Positions 47,772-57,136 of a DNA stretch of 64,000 nt are shown here, in pieces (position 1 is the stretch's first letter; every line of letters starts with the position of its first letter). The position numbers were made by a program, and so were the translations under genes. Source of the DNA: Verrucomicrobiota bacterium (GTDB lineage: Bacteria > Verrucomicrobiota > Kiritimatiellia > UBA8416 > JABMPJ01); assembly GCA_018648805.1 (NCBI GenBank), contig JABGQM010000017.1:1-64000 (forward strand), written 5' to 3'. The notes under the pieces are model-generated. The model did no database searches, had not been told where the DNA came from, and saw nothing but the letters and a program-made list of their open reading frames with translations.

Positions 47772-48794
47772 GTGCAGAAACCCGCCATTCGCCTGTTGGC
47801 CACCGATCTGGACGGCACCGTGATGGGGCATCGCGATGACCGCGCGCTGTACCCTGAATTCAAGGCCGTGCTGGATGAGTTGCGTCGGTCCGAGGGCATG
47901 CAGTGGGTCATCTGCACGGGGCGCCATTACGGCAGCTATCGCGCATTCGCCCGCTCAATGGAGAAGGCGGGCGTCGCACCCGACTTCGTGGTGACCCATC
48001 GTCTGCGCGTTTTCGAGCGCACGCAGAAGGGGTACCGCATTAAGCCGCTCTACACCGCGGCAGTCCTGATCAATAACGTGCGCAGTCACCGCCGCGCACG
48101 CCGGCTGCTCAAGCGGATGCATTATCATCTCTGTAACCGTGGAGGTGGCGTTCGCCGCGTATTGCAGCTGCCGCATCACTTCACGCTGCGGTTTGAGAGT
48201 GAGGAGTCGGCTACCAAGTCCATGACATGGGTGCGGTCGCAGGTTAAGGCGATGCCGTCGCTCAAGGTGTGCCGCAGCGATCGCGAGATCGATGTGGAAC
48301 AGATCGCCTGCCGCAAGGGGCTGTCGGTGCGCACCCTGGCCGGGTATCTGGCGATTGCGCGCGACGAGATTCTCACCATCGGCGATGGCGCGAGCGATCT
48401 CTGTATGCTTGACCGGCGCGTGGCGTGCCATACCGGCTGTCCGATCAACGCCGATGAAGAGACCCAGTTGGGGGTCCAGACGATGGGCGGCCACATATCG
48501 CCCAAGCTGACGCTGGCCGGTGTGATCGATATTATCCGTGCCACCTGCGAGGGAAGGGTCTCTTCCGAGATTCCCGAGGAAAAGCCCGAGATGCCGCGCC
48601 GGCGCCGCTCGAACGGCCGTCATTCACAATCACACTCGCGTGAGAAAAAACACCTGACACGTAGCTACATTCTGGGTGCCGCTGTCGTCTACATCACCGT
48701 GGTGGTGTTTGCCAGTTTTGGCGCGATCCCGTTCTCGGGGCTGATCATGAAGCCGTTCCACGCCGTCTTTGACCTGATCGAGAAGCTATTCTAG
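47772..48794 (+). CDS. Cof-type HAD phosphatase with C-terminal membrane anchor
   Basis: Encodes 340 aa. HAD motif I is LLATDLDGTVM (D14, D16 region), motif II CTGRHYGSY, motif III includes RKGLSVRTLAGYLAI (Lys) and motif IV GDGASDLCML, as in the Cof/sucrose-phosphatase-like branch. The C-terminal 80 residues are extra: a basic, Ser/His-rich stretch (PRRRRSNGRHSQSHSREKK) and one membrane helix (SYILGAAVVYITVVVFASFG), which tethers the enzyme. The start is GTG with AGGAGG at good spacing. The substrate is not predictable. Confidence 0.88.
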   Translation: MQKPAIRLLATDLDGTVMGHRDDRALYPEFKAVLDELRRSEGMQWVICTGRHYGSYRAFARSMEKAGVAPDFVVTHRLRVFERTQKGYRIKPLYTAAVLINNVRSHRRARRLLKRMHYHLCNRGGGVRRVLQLPHHFTLRFESEESATKSMTWVRSQVKAMPSLKVCRSDREIDVEQIACRKGLSVRTLAGYLAIARDEILTIGDGASDLCMLDRRVACHTGCPINADEETQLGVQTMGGHISPKLTLAGVIDIIRATCEGRVSSEIPEEKPEMPRRRRSNGRHSQSHSREKKHLTRSYILGAAVVYITVVVFASFGAIPFSGLIMKPFHAVFDLIEKLF

Positions 48795-48821
48795 CGGTTT
48801 CGCTTACGTGGGTACGAGGAC

Positions 48822-49979
48822 TTACTTGTTCCCCGCCGCGGCTTCCTTGATCAGGCTGAGGCCGATCACCTCGCGTTGGATCTGGTTGGTACCTTCGTAG
48901 ATCTGCGTGATCTTGGCATCGCGCATCATCTTCTCGACCGGGTACTCCTTCATGTAGCCGTATCCGCCCAGGATCTGGACGGCGTCGGTGGTCACCTTCA
49001 TGGCCACATCGGAGGCGTAGAGCTTCACCATGGCGGAGAACTTGCTGAAGTCCTTGGCGCCGGAATCGATGTAACGCGCGACGCGGTAGATCAGTGCGCG
49101 GGCGGCCTCAACCTGGGTCGCCATATCGGCCAGCATGAACTGGATGCCCTGGTTGGCGCTGATCGGCTTGCCAAACTGGTGGCGCTCACGGGTATACTTG
49201 ACGGCGATATCGAGTGCGCCGGCGGCCACGCCCAGGGCCTGGGCCGCCACGCCGGGACGCGACATATCGAGCGTCTTCATGGCCACGATAAAACCCATGC
49301 CTTCGCGCGCGATCAAGTTCTCAGCCGGGATGCGGCAGTCGGTAAAGATCAGCTCACAGGTGGCCGATCCGCGAATGCCCATCTTGTCTTCCTTCTTGCC
49401 AAACTCGAATCCAGGCGTGCCCTTCTCGACGATGAAAGCGCTGGCGCCACGCGCGCCCTTGGCCTTGTTGGTCATCGCGATCACGGTGTAGATCTCCGCT
49501 TCACCGCCGTTGGTGATCCACTGCTTGGTGCCGTTGAGGATGTACTCGTCGCCGTCCTTGACGGCCGTGGTCTTGATCCCGCTGGCATCGCTGCCGGCGC
49601 CGGCTTCGGTCAGACCGAAGGCCGCCAGGGTCCCCTGCGCAATACGCGGCAGGTACTTGGCTTTCTGTTCGTGCGATCCGCACAGCAGAATGGGGTCCAG
49701 TCCCAGGCCGGTTGCGAAGAGGGAGAGGGCCGTGCCTGAATCCACCTTGCACAGCTCTTCGACCGCGATGCAAAGGTCCATCACACCACCGCCCATGCCT
49801 CCGTATTCCTCAGGAATCATGATGCCGAACAGGTCGGCATCCGCAAAGGCCTTGACGATGTCCCACGGAAACTCGTGCGAGGTATCATAATGCTCACGCA
49901 TGGGTTTCATCTTCTCTTCGGCGATCTGTTCGCACAGCTCGCGAATCATAATTTGCTCTTCAGTGAGTTCGAAATCCAT
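48822..49979 (-). CDS. Acyl-CoA dehydrogenase
   Basis: Encodes 385 aa, the usual length of short-chain (butyryl-type) acyl-CoA dehydrogenases. FAD and substrate motifs: FGLTEAGAGSDASGIKTTA, WITNGGEAEIYTV and the catalytic base Glu in QIYEGTNQIQR near residue 367. It oxidises acyl-CoA to the 2-enoyl-CoA. AGAGG precedes the ATG. It stands alone; no etfAB, crotonase or thiolase is adjacent, so the direction (beta-oxidation or butyrate-type reduction) is open. The nearby Aas-like fusion also concerns acyl chains. Confidence 0.95.
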   Translation of the reverse strand: MDFELTEEQIMIRELCEQIAEEKMKPMREHYDTSHEFPWDIVKAFADADLFGIMIPEEYGGMGGGVMDLCIAVEELCKVDSGTALSLFATGLGLDPILLCGSHEQKAKYLPRIAQGTLAAFGLTEAGAGSDASGIKTTAVKDGDEYILNGTKQWITNGGEAEIYTVIAMTNKAKGARGASAFIVEKGTPGFEFGKKEDKMGIRGSATCELIFTDCRIPAENLIAREGMGFIVAMKTLDMSRPGVAAQALGVAAGALDIAVKYTRERHQFGKPISANQGIQFMLADMATQVEAARALIYRVARYIDSGAKDFSKFSAMVKLYASDVAMKVTTDAVQILGGYGYMKEYPVEKMMRDAKITQIYEGTNQIQREVIGLSLIKEAAAGNK

Positions 49980-50159
49980 GGTTTAACCTCTTAATAGTCT
50001 GCTTGCGCGCTTCGTCCCGGTCGAAAAACTCCTCACCGAAAACTCGCCGCGTATCGTAGGGGGGGCGGCTGGTTGGAGCAAGGTTAAAAGGTGGCCCCTC
50101 TCCGAGATCAATGGGCCTCGTCAATCACCATCAGGCTGATCACCGAGCGCCGCAGTCGC

Positions 50160-53100
50160 TCAATGAACCGTGCGCTCGCGGGCCAGCGATGTGAGCGCTT
50201 GCAGATCGAGTTTTCCGCTGCCCAGCATGGGGAGGGCTTCGATCAGGAAGCAGAAGGCGGCCCCCGGCCGCCACAGATTGGGAATATCGCATTCCGCTAT
50301 GGCGCGCTGCACCGTCTCGGCGTTGCCGGCTTCATCCGTATAAAGTACAACAAGGCGTTCGCCCTTTCGTTCATCCGGCACGCTGGTAACCACCAGGACC
50401 TGGGCCGTCTTATTCAATGCCTGTTGCAGGGCCTCCTCCACGCCAATATGCGGAACCATCTCACCACCAATTTTGCTGAACCGGGAGAGCCGGTCCGTGA
50501 TGGTCACGAATCCATCCCGATCCATTGAGGCGATGTCGCCGGTGTTGTACCAGCCATCTTTCAGGACCTCGGCCGTTTTATGCGGCATGCCCAAGTAGCC
50601 CAGCATGACATTGGGGCCTTTCACCAGCATGAGACCTGTGGTACCAATCGGTAGCGGTTCGCGCGTGTCCGGGTCGACGATTCGGATCACGACGCCGGGC
50701 ACCGGATGCCCCACGCTGCCCAGTTTTGTGCCGACCTGGCGCAGTCCATTGCGGCGCACGTCGGGGACATTGATCGTGGCCACCGGCGCCAGCTCCGTCG
50801 CGCCATAGCCCTCGCGTGGCATGATGTCGAACTTCTCTTTGAACGCTTCGGCCACGCGCGGTTTCAGCTTTTCTGCGCCGGTCACCACCAGGCGCAGCGA
50901 GGCGAAGTCTTCCCGTTTGGCACGGCGGATATAGGCCAGCAGAAACGTGGGCGTTGCAAAGAGCAGTGTGGCTCGGTGTTCGCGTACTACCTCGGCCACG
51001 CGCGTGCCATCAAGCGGATTGGTGTGGTAGACGGCCGCGAACCCGCTCAGGAGCGGGAGCCACAAGGTTGCCATGAACCCGAAGGAGTGGAAGAAGGGGA
51101 GCACGCCGCAGGCTTTGTCCTCTGGACCCGGCTGAAAGACGATGCGTAGCGACTCGATATTGGAGAGCACGTTGTGATGGCTGAGCATGACGCCCTTGGG
51201 TTCGCCACTCGACCCCGAGGAGAAGATGACCGTGGCCGGAGTGTCGCCGCAGAGTTTCCGTTGCTTCACGATCCTCCAGTGCGGTGCCAGACGAGCCGTG
51301 AGCCAGGCGCGGCGTTTCTCGGCACCATCGAGTCGCGCGAACACGTCCTCCATATAGATCGCGCCGGGTGGTGCGGGCATACCGTCCAGTCGCTCCAGGA
51401 AAATGCGACTGGTCACGACGGTTTGAATCCCGCATTGAGCGATGGCCGAGGCGAACGCGGCGGGTGAAGTGGTGTAGTTCAGATTGACCGGGATCTTGCC
51501 GAGCGCCGAGAGGGCAAGGTTGGCCAGGGCGCCCGCGACGGATGGTGGCAGCAGGACACCCACGTGCGTCTGTCCCGTCGTAACCTTCTTCAGGCGCGCG
51601 GCCAGGGCGATGGCGCCGCACAGGGACTGGCCGAAGGTCAGGTTGCGGCCGGTTGTATCGGCCATGGCCGGACGCGACCAGTTGCGCCGGGCGGTACGAA
51701 CGAACTCCGCCGCCAGCGGTCGGCGTTGTTCTTTACGTGAATTGAAGTAGTCGCACGACAGGTTCATGACCGCTTCGCGTACCTCGGTCGTGTCGGCCGT
51801 GGGCAGCAGCGGTTGACCGAAGAGAATCGTCACGGGATAGGGAAAGCTGAGCGGCCACTGCAGGTGCGGCAGGCCGTGTGCATAGCTGAAGATGCTGCCC
51901 CATGCGCCGCCGAGATAGACCGGGATGATGGGGTGGCTGGTGCCCTTCACGATGTGCTGGAACCCCTGCTTAAAAGAGAGCAGGTTGCCGCTGCGTGTCA
52001 ACGCGCCCTCCGCAAAGATGCATACCAGGTACCCTTCGTCCAGGGCCGCGCGTGCGTTTTGCAGCGATGTCACCAGTTGTTTAGGGCCGTCGTTCATGGC
52101 AATGGGTATCACGCCCATCAACCGCATCATGGGACCCCAGAAGCGACGCTGGAAGATTGAGCGATTGGCCAGAAAACGGATACGCCGCTGCTGAGTGGCC
52201 ATGAGCAGAACTGCATCCGCCCAGGAGACGTGGTTACAGACGAGCAGCGCACTGCCATCCAGCGGCACGTTCTCCAAGCCGATCATGCGCAGGCGGTAAC
52301 AGGAGCGTGTCAAGACCAACGCCAGGAAGCGCACCAGAAAGTCCGGCAATACCCATAGCGTGGCGATCGTCAGAAACAGCGTCAAACCGCCCATCAAGGC
52401 GAACCCGTGACGCGGGGCTGCCCCGGCCACGTTGGCCAGTAGATGCACGAGGCCCGCTGCGAGCAGCACGCCCACCCAGCTCAGAAAGCTGGAAGCCGCC
52501 AACACTTCACCCAGTCGCTCACGCGGCGCACGCGACTGAATCCACGCATTGAGGGGTACGACAAACAGGCCCGCACTCAACCCCATCAGCAGTACGACCA
52601 TGCAGACCGATACCAAGCCGAGTGAACCGAATCCCAGCAGCATGGCGCCCAGGGTCAGCCCCAGTGCCCCCAACGGGACGATGCCCAACTCAACATTGCG
52701 GCCCGAGAGCTGGCCCGCCAGCATCGCCCCCAGTCCGATGCCCACCGCCACCAACAGAAACAGGTAGGTGCCCGCCTCCTTGCTCAGGCCCAGCTCCTCC
52801 AGTGCATACGGAATCAGGTTGATCTGCATGAAGGCCCCGAGAAGCGTGAAGTAGGCCGATGCCAGGACGGCCAGGACCAGGTAACGATCATGGCGGATCG
52901 AGGCCAGGGTGTGTTGGATATCTTTCAGGAAGAAAAGCGAGGCACGACGGGATACCCCTGCCGCGGGCGTATGGCGAATGGGCAGACTCACCAGCAGCCC
53001 GAGGATCGCGATGCCGACGCAGACCAGGGACGCATGAAAGTAGTTGTCGTGCGTGGCGCGTGAAAGGAGCGGCACCAGCACTGTGCCCAACAGGATCGCC

Positions 53101-53552
53101 AGATTCGTCATGGCCTGCAGCCACGCGTTCGATTTTGACAACCGCTCGCGCGGTACCAGCTCAGGGATCAACCCATACTTGGCCGGACCGAAGAACGCGC
53201 TCTGCGTGGCCATGAAGAACATGATCCCGAAAAGGACCCACTCCAGCCGGAAGTAAAACGCCAGGCATCCGGCCAGCATCGCCACCACTTCCACGCCCTT
53301 GGCCACGACCACGATGTTACGCTTGCTGACCTTGTCCGCCAGAATGCCGGCAGCGGCCGAGAAGAGCAGAAACGGCATGGCCAGCAGTACCATCCCGATC
53401 ACGCCCGCCTTGGCCGCGCTCTCAGTGCCGTGCAGCGCGATAACCAGGTAGACCAGCAGGAACCGGAACACGTTGTCGTTCAACGCGCCCAGAAACTGCG
53501 TCGCATTCAGCCAGCCAAACGAGCTGCGCGTTGTCCTGTTGTCTTCACCCAT
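50160..53552 (-). CDS. Aas-like triple fusion: MFS transporter, PlsC acyltransferase, acyl-ACP/CoA synthetase
   Basis: Encodes 1130 aa. Residues 1 to about 405 are an LplT-like MFS transporter (12 hydrophobic helices; LNDNVFRFLLVYLVI near the start). About 420-620 is PlsC: NHVSWAD (HX4D, near 437), FAEGALTRSGNLLSFKQGF and PIIPVYLGG. About 640-1120 is an AMP-forming synthetase with VIFSSGSSGEPKGVMLSH, GYGATE and YNTGDIASMD. E. coli encodes the same functions as lplT and aas. The protein should flip lysophospholipid inward and re-acylate it, recycling membrane lipid. GAGG precedes the ATG. It is a single-gene unit. Confidence 0.93.
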   Translation of the reverse strand: MGEDNRTTRSSFGWLNATQFLGALNDNVFRFLLVYLVIALHGTESAAKAGVIGMVLLAMPFLLFSAAAGILADKVSKRNIVVVAKGVEVVAMLAGCLAFYFRLEWVLFGIMFFMATQSAFFGPAKYGLIPELVPRERLSKSNAWLQAMTNLAILLGTVLVPLLSRATHDNYFHASLVCVGIAILGLLVSLPIRHTPAAGVSRRASLFFLKDIQHTLASIRHDRYLVLAVLASAYFTLLGAFMQINLIPYALEELGLSKEAGTYLFLLVAVGIGLGAMLAGQLSGRNVELGIVPLGALGLTLGAMLLGFGSLGLVSVCMVVLLMGLSAGLFVVPLNAWIQSRAPRERLGEVLAASSFLSWVGVLLAAGLVHLLANVAGAAPRHGFALMGGLTLFLTIATLWVLPDFLVRFLALVLTRSCYRLRMIGLENVPLDGSALLVCNHVSWADAVLLMATQQRRIRFLANRSIFQRRFWGPMMRLMGVIPIAMNDGPKQLVTSLQNARAALDEGYLVCIFAEGALTRSGNLLSFKQGFQHIVKGTSHPIIPVYLGGAWGSIFSYAHGLPHLQWPLSFPYPVTILFGQPLLPTADTTEVREAVMNLSCDYFNSRKEQRRPLAAEFVRTARRNWSRPAMADTTGRNLTFGQSLCGAIALAARLKKVTTGQTHVGVLLPPSVAGALANLALSALGKIPVNLNYTTSPAAFASAIAQCGIQTVVTSRIFLERLDGMPAPPGAIYMEDVFARLDGAEKRRAWLTARLAPHWRIVKQRKLCGDTPATVIFSSGSSGEPKGVMLSHHNVLSNIESLRIVFQPGPEDKACGVLPFFHSFGFMATLWLPLLSGFAAVYHTNPLDGTRVAEVVREHRATLLFATPTFLLAYIRRAKREDFASLRLVVTGAEKLKPRVAEAFKEKFDIMPREGYGATELAPVATINVPDVRRNGLRQVGTKLGSVGHPVPGVVIRIVDPDTREPLPIGTTGLMLVKGPNVMLGYLGMPHKTAEVLKDGWYNTGDIASMDRDGFVTITDRLSRFSKIGGEMVPHIGVEEALQQALNKTAQVLVVTSVPDERKGERLVVLYTDEAGNAETVQRAIAECDIPNLWRPGAAFCFLIEALPMLGSGKLDLQALTSLARERTVH

Positions 53553-53608
53553 GATAAACTTGCCTCTTCAATGATGGCTGCGAGATGGCGTCCAGGTCAG
53601 CGAGTTGT

Positions 53609-54586
53609 CTAGAATACAGCGGTCCGCAGTGCGTCGTTCTCTTCGATATCGACTTCGAGGGCGTGGGAGAGGCATCGATACAGAGGACCATCCAGAGTGC
53701 GAGCGAAGATGCGGTCGTTGAACTGGCGCACGGCTGTGACGTTGGGCGTGGTGCCGACGATGAGCAGCTCGGCGGCCGCTTCGGCTTCCTCGACCGTGAT
53801 ATCGCGGAAGACGACGCCGGTGGGTGGGCCGCCCTCACCGACCAAGTGGCGGGCCAGTGCCATCACGCGCAGCATCGTGGTGCCGGGCAGGATGTTCTCC
53901 AGGCGCGGGAAGATGAGCGTGCCGTCGGCATCGACCATGCCGATATTCTCGGTGGGCCCTTCGGCCAGGAAGCCGTTGGCATCCAGGCTGATCACAAAGT
54001 CAACGCCGCGGTCACGTGACTCCTTCTTCATCAGTACGTTGGGTAGATAGTTGCAGTTTTTCACCCCTGCAAAGAAGGCCGGCTTGGCCGGAATGGTGCT
54101 CACGGCCGTGGTGGCGCCCTCGGGATGACCGGTCATGAACGGTGGCGGCAGGTCGGTAACCATAATATAGAGTGCCGGAGCCGGACTGTCGTACGGTGAA
54201 CAGCCGAAGCTGCCGGGGCCGCGCGATACAAGGATGCGCACGGAGGCATCTGGCGTGCCGCCTGCCAGAAGCGTATCGCCCACAAGCCCTATCAGTGTCT
54301 CGCGGTCACACGGCATCGCGATATGGATCGCAGCGGCGGACTGCTCCAGCCGGTCGAGATGCGCATGCAGGTTGTATAGAGCGCCGCCCACGCATTTGCA
54401 GGTGTCAAACACCCCGTCACCGCGATGGACCATGTGATCATCAATCGGCACCAGCATCAGACCCGGGTCCGTCACAATCCCGCCCCACACGCTGGCGTAC
54501 ATCGCTAGGTAGGGCGTCTGCCACGACGCGCGACGCGTGGCATGCTGCGCGGTCCAGGTGTTGATGTCGAGGTGCGGTGTTGTCAT
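53609..54586 (-). CDS. PLP-dependent aminotransferase class IV
   Basis: Encodes 325 aa. It is a fold-type IV PLP enzyme related to branched-chain aminotransferase, D-amino acid aminotransferase and 4-amino-4-deoxychorismate lyase. The Schiff-base Lys lies in FFAGVKNCNYLPNVL, with ISLDANGFLAEGPTENIG and LPGTTMLRVM as phosphate-binding segments; HRGDGVFDTCK is the N-terminal signature. The ATG at 54586 was chosen for family fit, but no good SD is visible. The upstream region starts with a repeat half-element. The exact substrate cannot be decided by sequence reading alone. Confidence 0.88.
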   Translation of the reverse strand: MTTPHLDINTWTAQHATRRASWQTPYLAMYASVWGGIVTDPGLMLVPIDDHMVHRGDGVFDTCKCVGGALYNLHAHLDRLEQSAAAIHIAMPCDRETLIGLVGDTLLAGGTPDASVRILVSRGPGSFGCSPYDSPAPALYIMVTDLPPPFMTGHPEGATTAVSTIPAKPAFFAGVKNCNYLPNVLMKKESRDRGVDFVISLDANGFLAEGPTENIGMVDADGTLIFPRLENILPGTTMLRVMALARHLVGEGGPPTGVVFRDITVEEAEAAAELLIVGTTPNVTAVRQFNDRIFARTLDGPLYRCLSHALEVDIEENDALRTAVF

Positions 54587-54594
54587 GTGGGGGT

Positions 54595-54635
54595 CAATAT
54601 CCAATATCCAACACGGAATGTCCAACGATCAAATA
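54595..54635. repeat. Half element related to the 23.2-kb repeat
   Basis: CAATATCCAATATCCAAC is followed by ACGGAATGTCCAAC, with the same spacing of CCAAC units and GGAATGTCC as in the right arm at 23277-23326. No complementary arm is seen nearby. Confidence 0.65.
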
Positions 54636-54684
54636 GATCGACCACGCACAACCGTCGCTCATCTGTTGCGCCGTTCCATTGCGC

Positions 54685-54713
54685 TTGTCCCCTCTCGATC
54701 GGCGGTCTATAGT
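54685..54713 (+). promoter_or_regulatory. Sigma-70 type promoter for glycerate kinase operon
   Basis: TTGTCC (4 of 6) and TATAGT (5 of 6) are separated by exactly 17 bp. Initiation near 54720 would leave a leader of about 80 nt before the glycerate kinase start. Confidence 0.5.
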
Positions 54714-54798
54714 CGTCCTGACGCGGTGCACACATAGTGGCCGATGGTCGGTTCCATGTTCAGCACCCCGGAGACACGTACAGGCACGGGGACACACG

Positions 54799-55953
54799 AT
54801 GGCAGGACTCAAGATCGGGGTTGCCCCGGATTCGTTCAAGGGCAACATGACGGCGATGCAGGTAGCCACCTGCATCGAGAAGGGGCTGCGCAAGGCGCTC
54901 CCCACCAGTAGGGTGGTCAAGGTTCCGATGGCCGATGGCGGCGACGGTACGGCCAAGACGATCGTGGACGCCACGGGCGGCCGCATGGTGCGCCGCACGG
55001 TGTCGGGCCCCCTCGGCAAGCCCGTTAAGGCGTCGTTCGGCCTCTCCGGTGATGGACAGACGGCTGTGATCGAGATGGCCGAGGCGAGTGGACTGGCGCT
55101 CCTGCGTCCTTCGCAACGTAACCCGATGCGCACCACCACCCGTGGCACGGGTGAACTGATCAAGCACGCTCTGAAACTGGGCGCCTCCCACCTTCTGGTC
55201 GGCATTGGCGGCAGCGCTACAACCGATGGCGGCATGGGCATGGCGCGCGCGCTGGGGGTGCGGCTCCTCGACACGCGTGGCCGCGAGGTGCCCGACAATG
55301 GGCGTGGTCTGGTGCGTGTGGCATCGATCGATATGCGGGGGCTGGATGCACGCCTCGAAGCGGTGCGCGTGGAGGTGGCCTGCGATGTGGATAATCCCCT
55401 GACCGGACCCCGCGGTGCGGCACAGGTGTACGGCCCCCAGAAAGGGGCCACCCCTGAGATGGTTGCGCAACTCGATGCCGGCCTGGCCACCTTGGCGGCG
55501 GTCATCCAGCGTGACCTGGGGAAGCGCGTCCTGAAGGTGCCCGGATCGGGTGCGGCCGGCGGACTGGGGGCCGGGTTGTTGGCCTTCCTGGACGGCGCGC
55601 TGCGACCGGGCATTGATATCGTCATCGATGCCGTGCAACTCGCCAAACGTCTCAAGGGGTGCGATCTGGTTATTACCGGCGAGGGCCGTATGGATGGACA
55701 GACCGCCTTCGGCAAAACCCCTGCTGGTGTGGCCGGCGTGGCCACGTCGATGGGCCTCCCCGTGATCGCCCTGTGCGGCTGCCTGGGACCGGGCGTCAGC
55801 AAGGTGCACACCATTGGAATCGACGCCTATTTCGCGACCCTGGAGCGGTCGATTGATGAAGAAGAGATACCCGTGGTGGGTCCGACCATGCTCACCCACT
55901 GCGCCGAACAAGTCGGCCGGGTCATCGCAATGAAAGGAAGATTCAATGTTTGA
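54799..55953 (+). CDS. glxK: Glycerate kinase (GarK/GlxK type)
   Basis: Encodes 384 aa, usual for the type I glycerate kinase family. The N-terminal KIGVAPDSFKGNMTAMQ, MADGGDGTAKT, the Gly-rich GIGGSATTDGGMGMARALG and GEGRMDGQTAFGKTPAGV are diagnostic. It phosphorylates D-glycerate, normally to 2-phosphoglycerate. The ATG at 54799 follows GGGGA. Its end overlaps the next glycosyltransferase by 8 bp, so the two are coupled. The partner glycosyltransferase looks like a glucosyl- or mannosylglycerate-type enzyme, which makes a shared glycerate metabolism plausible. Confidence 0.95.
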   Translation: MAGLKIGVAPDSFKGNMTAMQVATCIEKGLRKALPTSRVVKVPMADGGDGTAKTIVDATGGRMVRRTVSGPLGKPVKASFGLSGDGQTAVIEMAEASGLALLRPSQRNPMRTTTRGTGELIKHALKLGASHLLVGIGGSATTDGGMGMARALGVRLLDTRGREVPDNGRGLVRVASIDMRGLDARLEAVRVEVACDVDNPLTGPRGAAQVYGPQKGATPEMVAQLDAGLATLAAVIQRDLGKRVLKVPGSGAAGGLGAGLLAFLDGALRPGIDIVIDAVQLAKRLKGCDLVITGEGRMDGQTAFGKTPAGVAGVATSMGLPVIALCGCLGPGVSKVHTIGIDAYFATLERSIDEEEIPVVGPTMLTHCAEQVGRVIAMKGRFNV

Positions 55954-57136
55954 AAGAGAAGAGAATCCACACAACGTAACCGAAGCCGATATCGTGGTCG
56001 GTATTGCCTCATACCAAGAGGCCGACAGTATTGCCTACCCGACCGAGCAGGCCAGCCTGGGCCTCAAGAAGTACTATCCCGACCGCAAGGCCGTGATTGT
56101 GAACTGCGACAACCATTCGCCCGACAACACCGAGCAGGCCTTTATGGGTACCGCAACGGAGACGCCCAAGATCTACATCACGACGCCGCCCGACACGCCG
56201 GGCAAAGGCTACAACTTCGAGAACATGTTTCGCAAGGTGCTCGAGCTGAACGCCGATATGCTGATCTGTGTGGATGCGGACCTGCTGAGCATCACGCCGG
56301 AATGGATTAAGTATTTCGTTGAGCCGCTGCAGGATGGTTACGACTTCGTGAACCCGATCTATTCGCGTCACAAATATGACGGCACCATCACCAACAACCT
56401 CTGTCTGCCACTGGTCTACGGTCTCTTCAACCGCAATATCCGGCAGCCGATCGGTGGTGATTTCGCCATGTCCGGCAAACTGGCCAAACACCTCATCTGT
56501 CAGCCCTGGCATCTCACCACCGAGGAGTACGGCATTGACATCTTCATGACGATGAACGCCATCCTGGGCGGTTTTCGTATGGGGGAAACCGGCCTGGGCG
56601 CCAAGATCCACAAACCGAGCGCACCCAAGCTGGGCCCCATGTTCATCCAGGTGGTCAGCACGGCGTTTCTGACGGTGATCCGCAGCTTCGAAACGTGGAA
56701 GGACTCAAAGGCGCTTGAGCAGGCCCCGCTCTATGGGATGCGCCGTAAGATGAAAGCGCAGGATCTGGATGTTGATCGCGCTGCGATCGAAAAAAATGCG
56801 CGTGAAGGGTTCGTCCAGATGCAGGGCCAGATAGAGAAACAGCTCAGTTCCGATCTCTACAAGGACTTGGTCCGCATGTTCTGCGGCGGTACGATTGACA
56901 TGTCGGCCGAGCAGTGGTGCCAGACGGTCTACGACATGATTGCCGCCTGTGCGGTTTCGCCGGATCAGCATAGCGTGGTGGAGTCGCTCAAGGGACTCTA
57001 CTTCGGGCGCGCCCTGGGCTTCATGAACAAAACCTGGGAGTGGAGCACGGACGAAGCCGAGGAGGAGATCCTGGCTCAGGCCGATATATTCCATGACCAA
57101 CGCGGCTACCTGATCAAAAAGCTGGAGGCTATCTAA
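55946..57136 (+). CDS. GT-A glycosyltransferase, glucosylglycerate/mannosylglycerate synthase-like
   Basis: Encodes 396 aa. The GT-A nucleotide-sugar fold has IVVGIASYQEADSI at the N-terminus and the DxD motif in ICVDADLL (D110, D112). NRNIRQPIGGDFAMSGKLA (about 155-175) resembles the acceptor-binding region of retaining enzymes that make glucosyl- or mannosylglycerate or their 3-phosphates. The C-terminal 150 residues are helical. There is no membrane helix. It overlaps the glycerate kinase by 8 bp and the next glycosyltransferase by 1 bp. The product is inferred; a different glycoside is possible. Confidence 0.82.
   Translation: MFEREENPHNVTEADIVVGIASYQEADSIAYPTEQASLGLKKYYPDRKAVIVNCDNHSPDNTEQAFMGTATETPKIYITTPPDTPGKGYNFENMFRKVLELNADMLICVDADLLSITPEWIKYFVEPLQDGYDFVNPIYSRHKYDGTITNNLCLPLVYGLFNRNIRQPIGGDFAMSGKLAKHLICQPWHLTTEEYGIDIFMTMNAILGGFRMGETGLGAKIHKPSAPKLGPMFIQVVSTAFLTVIRSFETWKDSKALEQAPLYGMRRKMKAQDLDVDRAAIEKNAREGFVQMQGQIEKQLSSDLYKDLVRMFCGGTIDMSAEQWCQTVYDMIAACAVSPDQHSVVESLKGLYFGRALGFMNKTWEWSTDEAEEEILAQADIFHDQRGYLIKKLEAI

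Noticed and set aside
54595-54635. attachment site or IS end near the aminotransferase gene
   Set aside because: No transposase, no flanking direct repeat and no tRNA; the sequence matches half of the 23.2-kb repeat instead.
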